DNA from: Candidatus Pelagibacter sp. IMCC9063
GTDB lineage: Bacteria; Pseudomonadota; Alphaproteobacteria; Pelagibacterales; Pelagibacteraceae
Reading direction: 5' to 3'
Assembly (NCBI RefSeq): GCF_000195085.1
Contig: NC_015380.1
Span: 668,001-732,000, forward strand
DNA length: 64,000 nt
Part shown: piece after piece, positions 48,475 to 57,432 of the stretch
How the letters are laid out: each line of letters starts with the position of its first letter
Numbering within the stretch: the first letter of the stretch is position 1
Position numbers and translations under genes: made by a program
Notes under the pieces: generated by a model
Seen by the model: the letters and a program-made list of their open reading frames with translations, nothing else
The model's database searches: none
What the model was told of the DNA's origin: nothing

Positions 48475-48862
48475 CGAGTATTTTGTATGTTTTCTTTGTT
48501 AATACATCTGTACGTGTTGCATTAACATTTGCATATGTCCAATATATTTTTAAATTACTTTTATTATTATTAATAAATCGATGAGGGACCTTAGCCGGGA
48601 TCCAACAAGCCTCACCTTCTTTAAGAGTGTATTTTTTTTTATTTATTTCAGCCAATGCAGTTCCCTTAAGAACTAATACAGCTTCTTCACAATTGTGGTA
48701 ATGTAAATTAATTGATTTGTCTTTAGGTATAAGTGTCGTTCCACTAATCATAGACTTAGATCCGGAGTTTTTATTTACAAAAATTTTAGTAACTACTGTT
48801 CCAAATCTTTTTATAGATTTTATTTTTTTTTCTTTAAATATAGCTGGTTTGTTATTTAGCAT
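48452..48862 (-). CDS. Small cupin-domain protein
   Basis: Single cupin barrel, 136 residues from the ATG at 48862 (MLNNKPAIFKEKKIKS). Motif 1 is LHYHNCEEAVLVLKG and motif 2 is CWIPAKVPHRFINNN, retaining the metal-binding His and Glu residues. The frame is open further upstream but that would run into the divergent dehydrogenase gene. It overlaps the Ldh2-type gene. Function could be an isomerase, lyase or sensor; it is not assignable. Confidence 0.72.
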   Translation of the reverse strand: MLNNKPAIFKEKKIKSIKRFGTVVTKIFVNKNSGSKSMISGTTLIPKDKSINLHYHNCEEAVLVLKGTALAEINKKKYTLKEGEACWIPAKVPHRFINNNKSNLKIYWTYANVNATRTDVLTKKTYKILDEHKKKL

Positions 48863-48905
48863 TTGCTTTAAATTAATTTTAATTGTTATATATAATATAT
48901 TTAAA

Positions 48906-49976
48906 ATGAAGAATCTTAAATTTTTAGTATTAGAAGGAGATGGCATAGGTCCAGAAATAACAAAGTCAGCGATTGATGTTTTGGAGGCAGCATTAGCTAT
49001 TTTTGATTTGAAGGTAGATTTAATTCACGAAGATATTGGCTTTACCTCTTTTAAAAAACATAAAACAACATTTAGAAATGAAATTTTACAAGTTGCAGAA
49101 AAGTGCGATGGCATTATACTTGGAACGTGCTCGCACAACGACTATCCTCCAACAAATGAGGGAGGATTAAATCCTTCTGGAGTTATTAGAAAGTATTTTG
49201 AGCTTTATGCCAATGTCAGACCAGCTAGAAATCGACTAGGAAAATCTACTAGATTTCCCATGGGAATAGATTGCATAGTGATGAGAGAAAATACAGAAGG
49301 TTTTTATTCAGATCGTAATATGTATCTCGGTGTAGGAGAGCTTATGCCAACCAAGGATGTTGCCATATCAATAAGAAACATTACTAGAAAAGGGTCCATG
49401 CGTATTGCAGAAACTGGATTTCAATATGCACAAGAAAGAAGAAAAAAACTAGTCGCAATTCATAAAGCGAATGTTTTGAGATATTCCGATGGTCTTTTTT
49501 TAGAATGTGCTCGAGAAGTGTCTAAGAAATACCCAGAAGTGGAATACAAAGAGCAAATTGTAGATTCCATGTCTGCATTAATAATAAGAGACCCTTCTGT
49601 ATTCGATGTTATTTTAACCACCAATCTTTTTGGAGACAATCTATCAGACGCAGCATCTGAAATTGCGGGTGGTCTCGGTCTTGCTGAATCAATTAATGCA
49701 GGAGATAATTTTTGTATTGCACAAGCTCAACATGGTTCAGCGCCAGATATTGCTGGAAAAAATATTGCAAATCCAGTTTCATTAATTGGCTCTACAGCAA
49801 TGCTATTAGATTGGTTAGGTAAAAAAAATAACAATAGTCAGCTCAAAGAAATAGCTGAATTGATAGAAAATGCGATTGATAAAATGATTATTAATCCTGA
49901 AACAAGAACACCTGATATTGGTGGTAAATTATCTACTACAGAATTTACTAAGAAACTAATTGAACAATTGAAATAA
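48906..49976 (+). CDS. Isocitrate/isopropylmalate dehydrogenase-family protein (tartrate dehydrogenase-like)
   Basis: NAD-dependent decarboxylating beta-hydroxyacid dehydrogenase. From the ATG at 48906 the 356-residue protein begins LKFLVLEGDGIGPEI and has VRPARNRLG, MRENTEGFYSDRN, the catalytic HKANVLRYSDGLFLE, TTNLFGDNLSDAASEIAGGLGLA and AQHGSAPDIAGKNIANP. The last motif is the NAD-binding form. It is not a typical housekeeping isocitrate or isopropylmalate dehydrogenase; a substituted malate or isocitrate analogue is likely. It shares a 43-base divergent control region with the cupin gene and heads a plus-strand run that continues into the dioxygenase and hydrolase. Confidence 0.82.
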   Translation: MKNLKFLVLEGDGIGPEITKSAIDVLEAALAIFDLKVDLIHEDIGFTSFKKHKTTFRNEILQVAEKCDGIILGTCSHNDYPPTNEGGLNPSGVIRKYFELYANVRPARNRLGKSTRFPMGIDCIVMRENTEGFYSDRNMYLGVGELMPTKDVAISIRNITRKGSMRIAETGFQYAQERRKKLVAIHKANVLRYSDGLFLECAREVSKKYPEVEYKEQIVDSMSALIIRDPSVFDVILTTNLFGDNLSDAASEIAGGLGLAESINAGDNFCIAQAQHGSAPDIAGKNIANPVSLIGSTAMLLDWLGKKNNNSQLKEIAELIENAIDKMIINPETRTPDIGGKLSTTEFTKKLIEQLK

Positions 49977-49989
49977 ATTACTTACTAAA

Positions 49990-51018
49990 ATGGAAATCTT
50001 AAAAAACCCCATCTTAGAGCCTTGTGTTTGGAAAGTTTCAGACTTTAAAAGCGAAAATGAATGGACATACACATTTTCTGAAAATCAAATTTTTGAATTG
50101 GAGGAGGCTGCAAAAAAAGTAATAAATAAAAAATTGGCACCAACTTCTTTTTCTAAGTGTGATTTTATTTTAGATTCTTTAACGAAAGTTTTAAACGAAC
50201 AGTTAGATATATTACAAAAAGGTCGTGGCTTTATAAGACTACGAGGACTAGATGTAAAAAAATATGACTCTTTAACTATTCAAACTATCTATTGGGGTAT
50301 TTGTAGTTATTTAGGGGTAGGTATTCCACAAAACTCTAAAGGAGAGTTGATGAGTGGAGTTAAAGACTATGGAGATAAAATTATCAGTGACAATCCGTAT
50401 CGTGATGGAATTAGACTGCACAGGACAACAGCAAAGATTGACGCCCATACAGATAGTTGTGATCATGTTGCTTTATTATGTTTGCAAAGAGCAAAGCAAG
50501 GAGGTGAAAGTGGAGTGATAAGTGCTCTTTCTATTTATAATGAGATATTAAAAAATAAACCAGAATATTTAGATACTTTATGCAAAGGTTTTTATATTGA
50601 TTTAATTGGTAAGGGAAAATCTGAAAAAGAGTTGAGCTCACATCCAATTCCAGTTTTTAGTTATTATGGTGGAAAAATGTGTTCAAGGTTTAACAAGAGT
50701 CAAATTGAGTTGGGAGCTGAAAAAAAATCAGGAGGTTTAGATTCTCCAAGCAAAGAAGCTGTGGAGTATGTTCAATTTTTAACGGTGCAGGAAGATTTTC
50801 ATTTAAAAATGATGTTAGAAGAAGGCGATATACAAGTATTAAATAATAGAGTGATCTACCATACAAGAACCAAAGTTCTCGATCATGAAGATCCATCTAA
50901 AAAAAGGTTGCTGTACAGGGTCTGGTTAAATGCTCCTCAACCCAGGCCAATGGCCCCCGAATTTGCCAACCAATTGAACACCGGTGAACGTGGCGGTGTT
51001 ACAAAAAGAATCTACTAG
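49990..51018 (+). CDS. TauD/TfdA-like 2-oxoglutarate-dependent dioxygenase
   Basis: Non-haem Fe(II) oxygenase, 342 residues. The iron-binding triad appears as His153 and Asp155 in DAHTDSCDH and His291 in VIYHTRT; an arginine in RLLYRVWLNAPQPRPMAPEF would hold 2-oxoglutarate. RGFIRLRGLDV near the N terminus is the usual fold entry. It lies 13 bases after the dehydrogenase gene and two bases before the hydrolase, so all three may act in one pathway. The substrate is unknown. Confidence 0.8.
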   Translation: MEILKNPILEPCVWKVSDFKSENEWTYTFSENQIFELEEAAKKVINKKLAPTSFSKCDFILDSLTKVLNEQLDILQKGRGFIRLRGLDVKKYDSLTIQTIYWGICSYLGVGIPQNSKGELMSGVKDYGDKIISDNPYRDGIRLHRTTAKIDAHTDSCDHVALLCLQRAKQGGESGVISALSIYNEILKNKPEYLDTLCKGFYIDLIGKGKSEKELSSHPIPVFSYYGGKMCSRFNKSQIELGAEKKSGGLDSPSKEAVEYVQFLTVQEDFHLKMMLEEGDIQVLNNRVIYHTRTKVLDHEDPSKKRLLYRVWLNAPQPRPMAPEFANQLNTGERGGVTKRIY

Positions 51019-51020
51019 TT

Positions 51021-52169
51021 TTGACTAATTTACATCCAACAGATTTAAAAGAACTCAATATTAAAAATCACAAATGTTTTTTTGTTGGAGGAGTGAAAAA
51101 AAAAATCGACACTAAGGAGGTCATTAAAGGCACTATGTATGTAGAGCAATTTACTCCAAAAGATTTAAAACCTAATCACAAAATTATTCTTATTCACGGA
51201 GGAGGCCAGACAGGAGTTGGTTTTCTAGGGACTCCAGATGGAAGAAGAGGTTGGGCTCATGATTTTTTATTAGCTGGATTTGAAGTCTTTGTAGTTGACC
51301 AGCCAGGTCGAGGACGGTCCGGATATTCAAGCAAACTTTATGGAGAATATATTGATCGCGAGTTAGACTTGGATGATTGCGAAAGAAGATTTACCGCAAT
51401 GAAAGATTTAGGAAATTGGCCTCAAGCCAAATTACACTCTCAGTGGCCAGAAAGTGGCAAAAGAGGGAATAAGATTTTTGATCAATATATGGCTTCCCAA
51501 GTTAATACCATGACCGATAGAATAGAAACTGAAACAATGTCTAGAATTGCTTTGGCAGAGTTGTTAGATCTTATTGGACCAGCTTTTGTTTTAGGACACA
51601 GTCAAGGTGGTCCATTTTGCTGGTTAGCTGGAGATGTTAGGCCAGAAAAAACTTTAGGTTTATTGGCAATTGAACCTAACGGACCTCCCTTTTTCAATGT
51701 TGCTTATGGTGGACACGTTCAATCACACATAAAAAACTCAAAAACTGATAAAAAAAGAGAAGGAGATAAAGATTGGTACATTACCGCGTCCAAACCAGAC
51801 AGACCAGGAGGAATTACCTATTCATCTTTAACTTTCGATCCTCCTTTAAAAGAAAATGAAGTTTTAGTCTCTGAATTAGATCGGGATTTAACAAATGATA
51901 ATTTAGTTCAATGTTATCTACAAAAGGAGCCAGCAAGAAAATTAACTAATCTTAAAAAAGTTCCTATTTTAATTTTATCTGCACAAGCCTCTTATCACTC
52001 ACCTTATGATCATGGCACTAGCAATTTTTTAAATCAAGCGGGAGTGATGCATGATTTCTTGAGGCTAGAAGATAGAAATATAAAAGGAAATGGTCACATG
52101 ATGATGTTAGAAAAAAATAATCATGAAATAGCAGACTGTTTGTTAAATTGGATGTATTCAAAAATTTAA
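51021..52169 (+). CDS. Alpha/beta hydrolase
   Basis: A 382-residue hydrolase with the oxyanion region LIHGGGQTGVGF, VVDQPGRGRSGYS, the nucleophile elbow LGHSQGGPF with the catalytic Ser, and a late His in IKGNGHMMMLEKNNHEI. It is longer than minimal family members because of a cap insertion between the first two motifs. The start is TTG at 51021, two bases after the dioxygenase stop; no ATG is available nearby. The substrate could be an ester or lactone. Confidence 0.8.
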   Translation: MTNLHPTDLKELNIKNHKCFFVGGVKKKIDTKEVIKGTMYVEQFTPKDLKPNHKIILIHGGGQTGVGFLGTPDGRRGWAHDFLLAGFEVFVVDQPGRGRSGYSSKLYGEYIDRELDLDDCERRFTAMKDLGNWPQAKLHSQWPESGKRGNKIFDQYMASQVNTMTDRIETETMSRIALAELLDLIGPAFVLGHSQGGPFCWLAGDVRPEKTLGLLAIEPNGPPFFNVAYGGHVQSHIKNSKTDKKREGDKDWYITASKPDRPGGITYSSLTFDPPLKENEVLVSELDRDLTNDNLVQCYLQKEPARKLTNLKKVPILILSAQASYHSPYDHGTSNFLNQAGVMHDFLRLEDRNIKGNGHMMMLEKNNHEIADCLLNWMYSKI

Positions 52170-52320
52170 AATTTGAAATAATTTTCAAAAAAAGTTTGAA
52201 TTTAAGATCTATAGCGTTCAAGAGTAAATATAACTGTTATTTAACCGTAATTTAAAATTATTTACTTTTGGTTTAATATTTGATTAGCTAACTATTCTTA
52301 AATTTAATAGGGGAAAATAA

Positions 52321-53385
52321 ATGTTAAAAAAAATGATAGCAGTTTTAACTGCTTTAGTATTTTCAGCATCTGCAGCATTTTCTGTAGATTACTCTGGAAA
52401 AACAATAACAATATGGGTACCATTTAAAGCGGGCGGAGGTACTGATGCAGTTGCAAGAGCTCTTACTGCTCCTTTGTCAGCAAACTTGCCTGGAAATCCA
52501 GCGGTTGTTGTGAAAAATATGACTGAAGGTGGTGGAATAGGATCAGTAAACACTTACGTAGCGAAACACGGTAAAGATAAAGATGGATTAGTTGTTTTAG
52601 CTACATCTGGATCAACTCAACTTCCGTTTCTTTTTAAAGACAAAAGAGTCAGATACGACTACAAAAATTTTGTTGCAGTTCACGGTGCTGGAACAGGTGG
52701 AGTAGTTTATGTGAGAAGTGATCTTGGCGTTAAAGATATCGTAAAGGATTTTGACAAATTAAAAGGTTCAAAACTATTTTACGGATCACAAGGAATTAGT
52801 TCATTAGATGCAGTTCCAGCTTTGGCTTTTGATATGCTAGGATTGCCTGTGAAACTTGTTTATGGAATGAAAGGTAGAAAAGGTGGTAGAGCTGCAATTA
52901 TGCGTGGGGAAACTACTATTGACTATCAAACTAGTTCTTCTTACAACAAACACATCAAACCTTTAGTTGCTAAAGGAGAGATGGTTGCATTAATGTCTTG
53001 GGGAGTTCAAAAGGGAAATAAAATTGTTAGAGACCCAAACTATCCAAACCTACCATCATTTACAGAAGTTTATGAGAAGGTAACTGGAAAAAAACCTGGC
53101 GGAAAAGAATTCCAAGCTTGGTCTGCAATGTTTTCAGCAGGATTTACTACACAAAAGTTTTTAGTATTACCTAAGGGAACTAAAAAAAGTGTAATTAAAA
53201 CTTGGCAAAAAGCAGCTGCAGGAATTGTTGCTAATCCAGCAACAATGAAAGTTCTTAATGGAAAACTGGGTAAGTACCCTCATTTCATTGGTGACAAAGA
53301 TTTAAAAGTAGCTCTTAAGAAAGCCTCTTCAATGAAGGGAAGCACTTATAGCTTTTTAAAAGACTGGTTAGCTAGTAAAAAATAG
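52321..53385 (+). CDS. tctC: Tripartite tricarboxylate transporter binding protein (TctC/Bug family)
   Basis: Periplasmic solute-binding protein of a TTT uptake system. A signal peptide (about residues 1-22, ending SAAFS) is followed by GKTITIWVPFKAGGGTDAVARAL, the family's ligand-loop pattern, NMTEGGGIGSVNTYVAKHG, and GSQGISSLDAVPALAFDMLG. The 354-residue protein starts after a good ribosome site (AGGGGA) and a 151-base gap that probably holds its promoter. A terminator hairpin and then the TctA-TctB gene follow, so it forms a complete transporter. Confidence 0.88.
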   Translation: MLKKMIAVLTALVFSASAAFSVDYSGKTITIWVPFKAGGGTDAVARALTAPLSANLPGNPAVVVKNMTEGGGIGSVNTYVAKHGKDKDGLVVLATSGSTQLPFLFKDKRVRYDYKNFVAVHGAGTGGVVYVRSDLGVKDIVKDFDKLKGSKLFYGSQGISSLDAVPALAFDMLGLPVKLVYGMKGRKGGRAAIMRGETTIDYQTSSSYNKHIKPLVAKGEMVALMSWGVQKGNKIVRDPNYPNLPSFTEVYEKVTGKKPGGKEFQAWSAMFSAGFTTQKFLVLPKGTKKSVIKTWQKAAAGIVANPATMKVLNGKLGKYPHFIGDKDLKVALKKASSMKGSTYSFLKDWLASKK

Positions 53386-53400
53386 AAATATTTTTTAGAA

Positions 53401-53428
53401 AAAATTGGGGAGTTATCTCCCCAATTTT
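53401..53428 (+). terminator. Hairpin terminator/attenuator after tctC
   Basis: AAAATTGGGGA (53401-53411), a six-base loop and TCCCCAATTTT (53418-53428) form a perfect 11-bp stem ending in a T run. It lies between the binding-protein gene and the membrane-component gene, the same arrangement as after the Liv binding protein, and may lower expression of the membrane part. Confidence 0.75.
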
Positions 53429-53464
53429 AACAATCGAATTCTCTTAAAGTTTTATAATAATTAA

Positions 53465-55468
53465 ATGATTGAATCCTTATTAAGTGCTTTTGTTACTATA
53501 GTTTCTGGATCTTCAATCTTCTATTTGATAGCAGGTGTTTTAATTGGTTTGGTAGTCGGTGTCATTCCTGGATTTGGAGGAACAGTAGGCTTATCTCTTT
53601 TATTACCGTTTGTATTTGGAATGGAGCCTATATCTGGAATTGCGATGATGATGGGCTTGCTGTCAGTTGTTGCAACTTCCGACACTTTTCCTGCAGTTTT
53701 AATAGGTGTTCCCGGGTCTGTTTCTGCTCAGGCTACGGTGATGGACGGTTTTCCACTTGCAAAAAAAGGACAGGCTGCCCGGGCTTTGTCAGCTGCTTTT
53801 TTTTCTTCACTATTTGGTGGTTTGTTTGGAGCTGTTTTACTTACAATGATCATACAAATTGCAAAGCCAATAATTTTAGCTTTTGGAACTGGAGAAATGT
53901 TTATGCTTGCAGTTTTTGGAATTACAATAGTTGGAACTTTAACTGGAGCTAGTATTTTTAAGGGATTAGTAGCTGCTTGTTTAGGTTTAATTATTGGTGC
54001 TATTGGAATTTCGCCAGGCTCATCTGAATATAGATTAGATTTAAGTAATTTTTTGGAGGTTCAAACTCCGATTGTGATGTATTTAGGCAATGGCCTTCCT
54101 TTGATGGTTATTGCAATTTCAATATTTGCATTACCAGAGATTGTAGAGTTGTTGAGATCAAATAAGGCAATTTCTGAAAAGGCAGAATTGGAAGCCTCTG
54201 GCTGGTTGAGGGGTTTTAAAGATTTCATGGCAAATAAATGGCTAGTGCTGAGATGTTCCTTTTTAGGAAGTTTTATTGGACTAATTCCGGGCATCGGTGG
54301 TTCTTGCATAGATTGGATTAGTTATAGTCATGCAAAGACTTCAGTTAAGAATAATGAGGAATTTGGAAAGGGAGATATAAGAGGAGTCATAGGACCCGAG
54401 TCTAGTTCAAACTCCAAAGAAGGAGGAGCTTTAATTCCGACATTACTTTTTGCAATACCAGGTTCTGGTGGAACTGCTGTTTTAATGGGTGGTTTAATAT
54501 TACTAGGCGTAGATCCTGGAATACAATTAATCACTAATCGATTAGATTTGGTTTATACGATTATATGGTCGCTTGCGATTGCAAATATATTCGGTGCATT
54601 GATTTGTGTTGCTTTAGCTAAGCCAATTTCATCACTTACAACTATTAATTTTACAATTCTTGCGCCTTTCTTAATTTCATTGATACTTTTTGCTATTTAC
54701 AACTCAACACGAGCTTGGGGTGATCTTGGTTTTGCAATGTTGATTGGAATCATAGCAATTTTTATGAAACGATTTGATTATTCTAGAGTCGCTTTGATGA
54801 TTGGTTTTGTTTTGAGTGACGGTATCGAAACTAATCTTTATCAAACTATACAATTTTATTCTTTACAGGAGCTATTTTTGCGCCCCATATTTTTAGTTTT
54901 GATAGCGGTATGTATTTTGTCAATTTTGTCTGGTTTAAAAATAATAGATAAAGCTAAACAGTTAAATCAAGAAAAAAAAATTACAAATTATACAAAAAAA
55001 CCACAGTTATACTTTTCAATTTTAATGCTTTTTATAGCATGCTATACAATCTGGGCCTGTAAAGACCTTGGCTTTCTTGGAAAAGTGTTCCCCCAAGGGG
55101 TTGGAATCGCAATGTTAATTTGCTCTTCAATATTAACTTATCAAATACTATTTAACCAAAAAGAGAGTATTGTTTTTCATGACTCTGAATCAAGTTTGGG
55201 AACTGATAAAGAATTAAAACCTTTCTGGTTACCAATTTTTTGGTTTATTTTACCTTTATTTATAGCAATGATCATAGGTTTTTACATTGCAATTGGTCTA
55301 TATGTTTTCTGGTTTTTATACAAAATTGCAGAAGTGAAATTGTCATTGTGTATTGTGTCTTCAATTTCCATTTGGATTGTGCTTGGTATCATATCTCATT
55401 TTATGGTAATGGATTTTGCACCCGGAATTTTACAATCATACTTTGAATTACCGTGGCCTATTAATTAA
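53465..55468 (+). CDS. TctA-TctB fusion, membrane component of a tripartite tricarboxylate transporter
   Basis: A 667-residue integral membrane protein. Residues about 1-495 are the large TctA permease with the characteristic repeats VGVIPGFGGTVGLSLLLPF, GVPGSVSAQATVMDGFPLAK, LIPGIGGSCIDWISYSHAK and ESSSNSKEGGALIPTLLFAIPGSGGTAVLMGGL. After about residue 510 a second block of four hydrophobic segments (YFSILMLFIACYTIWACKDL and following) has the size and pattern of the small TctB subunit, normally a separate gene. Together with tctC it makes a full carboxylate importer. Confidence 0.85.
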   Translation: MIESLLSAFVTIVSGSSIFYLIAGVLIGLVVGVIPGFGGTVGLSLLLPFVFGMEPISGIAMMMGLLSVVATSDTFPAVLIGVPGSVSAQATVMDGFPLAKKGQAARALSAAFFSSLFGGLFGAVLLTMIIQIAKPIILAFGTGEMFMLAVFGITIVGTLTGASIFKGLVAACLGLIIGAIGISPGSSEYRLDLSNFLEVQTPIVMYLGNGLPLMVIAISIFALPEIVELLRSNKAISEKAELEASGWLRGFKDFMANKWLVLRCSFLGSFIGLIPGIGGSCIDWISYSHAKTSVKNNEEFGKGDIRGVIGPESSSNSKEGGALIPTLLFAIPGSGGTAVLMGGLILLGVDPGIQLITNRLDLVYTIIWSLAIANIFGALICVALAKPISSLTTINFTILAPFLISLILFAIYNSTRAWGDLGFAMLIGIIAIFMKRFDYSRVALMIGFVLSDGIETNLYQTIQFYSLQELFLRPIFLVLIAVCILSILSGLKIIDKAKQLNQEKKITNYTKKPQLYFSILMLFIACYTIWACKDLGFLGKVFPQGVGIAMLICSSILTYQILFNQKESIVFHDSESSLGTDKELKPFWLPIFWFILPLFIAMIIGFYIAIGLYVFWFLYKIAEVKLSLCIVSSISIWIVLGIISHFMVMDFAPGILQSYFELPWPIN

Positions 55469-55486
55469 TTAAGAAAGGACAAAACT

Positions 55487-56572
55487 ATGAGTGATCAAAT
55501 AAAAATACCTTGCTTATTTATGAGAGGTGGAACTTCAAGAGGTCCTTATTTTTTAAAATCAGACCTACCTCAGGATGTGGAAAAAAGAGATAAAACTTTA
55601 TTGGCTGTTATGGGCTCTCCAGATATAAGACAAATTGATGGGTTGGGAGGGGCAGATCCAGTCAAAAGTAAAGTAGCTATTGTTTCGAAGTCTGAAGAAG
55701 AAAATATAGATGTTAATTACTATTTTGCACAAGTTAAAATTGACGAGCCAATTATTGATACAAAACCTTCTTGTGGAAACATGCTCGTAGGTGTTGGACC
55801 TTTTGCTATTGAGCGAGGCTTAGTTAAAGCTGAAGATGGACAAACAAAAGTTATCATCCGAGATAAAAATACTGGAATGAAAATTGAAGAAATTGTTCAG
55901 ACACCGGGAAAAGAAGTTTCTTACGATGGAGACTTTAAAATAGACGGGGTTCCAACACCTGGCACACCCGTTGAATTAAGATTTATGGATACAATTGGAG
56001 CAAAAACTAAAAAATTATTTCCTACAGGAAATTTAATAGATGAAGTTAACGGAATAAAATGTACGCTAGCAGATGCCGCTATGCCAGTTGTTTTTTGCAG
56101 AGCCAAAGATTTTGGACTTAGTGGAAATGAAGATTATTTAGAATTAAATAAAAATCAAAAATTAATTGATGATTTAAATAAAGTTAGAATTGAAATGGGA
56201 AAAAGAATTGGATTTGGAGATGTTAGTAAATCAGTTATTCCAAAAATAGCTATCATATCTAAGTCAGACAAAGGATCTATAAAATCAAGATATTTTATGC
56301 CCTGGAGTTGTCACAATGGTTATGCAATTACTGGCTCAATTTGTTTGGCCGCAGCATCTAAATCCAAGGGTACAATTTGTTCTGAATATTATGAGGATTA
56401 TTCCAATAACGGAAATTTTGAAATAGAGCATCCAACAGGTATTTCTAAAATCAAGGTAGAAGTTGATTATAATGAAAAAAATGAAATTAAGAATTTAATT
56501 TGTAGCACCACCAGACATGCAAGATTAATTATGTCGGGAGATGTTTATATAAAAAAAAGTTTAGTTGAGTAA
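55487..56572 (+). CDS. PrpF-family isomerase/tautomerase (first copy)
   Basis: Member of the family that includes 2-methylaconitate isomerase PrpF and 4-oxalomesaconate tautomerase. The 361 residues have CLFMRGGTSRGPYFLKSDLP, IDGLGGADPVKSKVAIV, the catalytic Cys in KPSCGNMLVGVGPFA (about residue 95), FPTGNLIDEVNG and GYAITGSICLAAA. A ribosome site AGAAAGGA precedes it. It follows the transporter fusion by 18 bases and overlaps the SDR gene by one base, so it likely works on the imported acid. Confidence 0.82.
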   Translation: MSDQIKIPCLFMRGGTSRGPYFLKSDLPQDVEKRDKTLLAVMGSPDIRQIDGLGGADPVKSKVAIVSKSEEENIDVNYYFAQVKIDEPIIDTKPSCGNMLVGVGPFAIERGLVKAEDGQTKVIIRDKNTGMKIEEIVQTPGKEVSYDGDFKIDGVPTPGTPVELRFMDTIGAKTKKLFPTGNLIDEVNGIKCTLADAAMPVVFCRAKDFGLSGNEDYLELNKNQKLIDDLNKVRIEMGKRIGFGDVSKSVIPKIAIISKSDKGSIKSRYFMPWSCHNGYAITGSICLAAASKSKGTICSEYYEDYSNNGNFEIEHPTGISKIKVEVDYNEKNEIKNLICSTTRHARLIMSGDVYIKKSLVE

Positions 56573-57330
56573 TGAATTTACTTTTAAAAAACAAAAAGTG
56601 CATTGTTACCGGAGCCAGCCAAGGTTTAGGAAGGGCTATTGCTTTAATACTTGCATCAGAGGGATGTGATCTCATTCTAGTTTCTAGAAGAAAAAAACCA
56701 CTACAAGAAGTGGAAAATAAAATTATAAAAAAATACAAAGCAAATGTTTCTATCCTTTCCATGGATGTAACATCCAAAGATGCGGATGCTAAAATTAAAG
56801 ACTTTGCTTTAAAAAAAATGGGTTCCATCGACATTTTGATTAATTCTGCAGGAGGCTCAAGACCAACAACTTGGGATGCTCCCGAAACTTTTTGGGAAGA
56901 GGGTATGGCATTAAATTTTACAGCTTTGAGAAAATTAACTACTAAAATCATTCCTATTATGAAAAAAAATAAATGGGGAAGAGTTATCAATATCACAGGC
57001 TCTGTTGAGCCTAGAGAGGTTAATATAGCAAACGCGGCCAAGTCTGCTGTTCATGCCTGGTCCAAAGGTTTATCAAGAGTTGTCGCCAAAGACGGCGTAA
57101 CAATTAATTGCATATCACCAGGAAGATTGAAAACTGAACAAATTTTAAAAAAAAGACATCCAAATTTAAAAGAAAGAAAAAAATTCATCAAAGAAAATAT
57201 TCCTGTGGGATATTTCGGAGAACCGGAAGATTTAGCATATATTGTTGTTTTTCTTTCATCTCCTTTAGCTAGATATGTGACAGGAGAGATTGTTCATGTT
57301 GACGGGGGAATGAAAAAATTTGCTCATTAA
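56572..57330 (+). CDS. SDR-family oxidoreductase
   Basis: NAD(P)-dependent classical SDR, 252 residues. It has the nucleotide loop VTGASQGLGRAIALILASEG, INSAGGSRPT, VINITGSVEPREVNIANAAKSAVHAW, where the usual Tyr-x-x-x-Lys active site reads Asn-Ala-Ala-Lys, and a C-terminal YVTGEIVHVDGG. The missing catalytic tyrosine, if real, means the enzyme either uses another residue or is not a standard ketone reductase. It is translationally coupled to the first PrpF gene (TAATG). Confidence 0.82.
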   Translation: MNLLLKNKKCIVTGASQGLGRAIALILASEGCDLILVSRRKKPLQEVENKIIKKYKANVSILSMDVTSKDADAKIKDFALKKMGSIDILINSAGGSRPTTWDAPETFWEEGMALNFTALRKLTTKIIPIMKKNKWGRVINITGSVEPREVNIANAAKSAVHAWSKGLSRVVAKDGVTINCISPGRLKTEQILKKRHPNLKERKKFIKENIPVGYFGEPEDLAYIVVFLSSPLARYVTGEIVHVDGGMKKFAH

Positions 57331-57432
57331 TTAAGAATTATTATCAATTAAATTAAGCTACTAGGTAAAAATTGTTAAAAAAATCTATTAAATCTTGCAA
57401 TCATTCTAATTAATCTTTATTCATCTTCTTCA

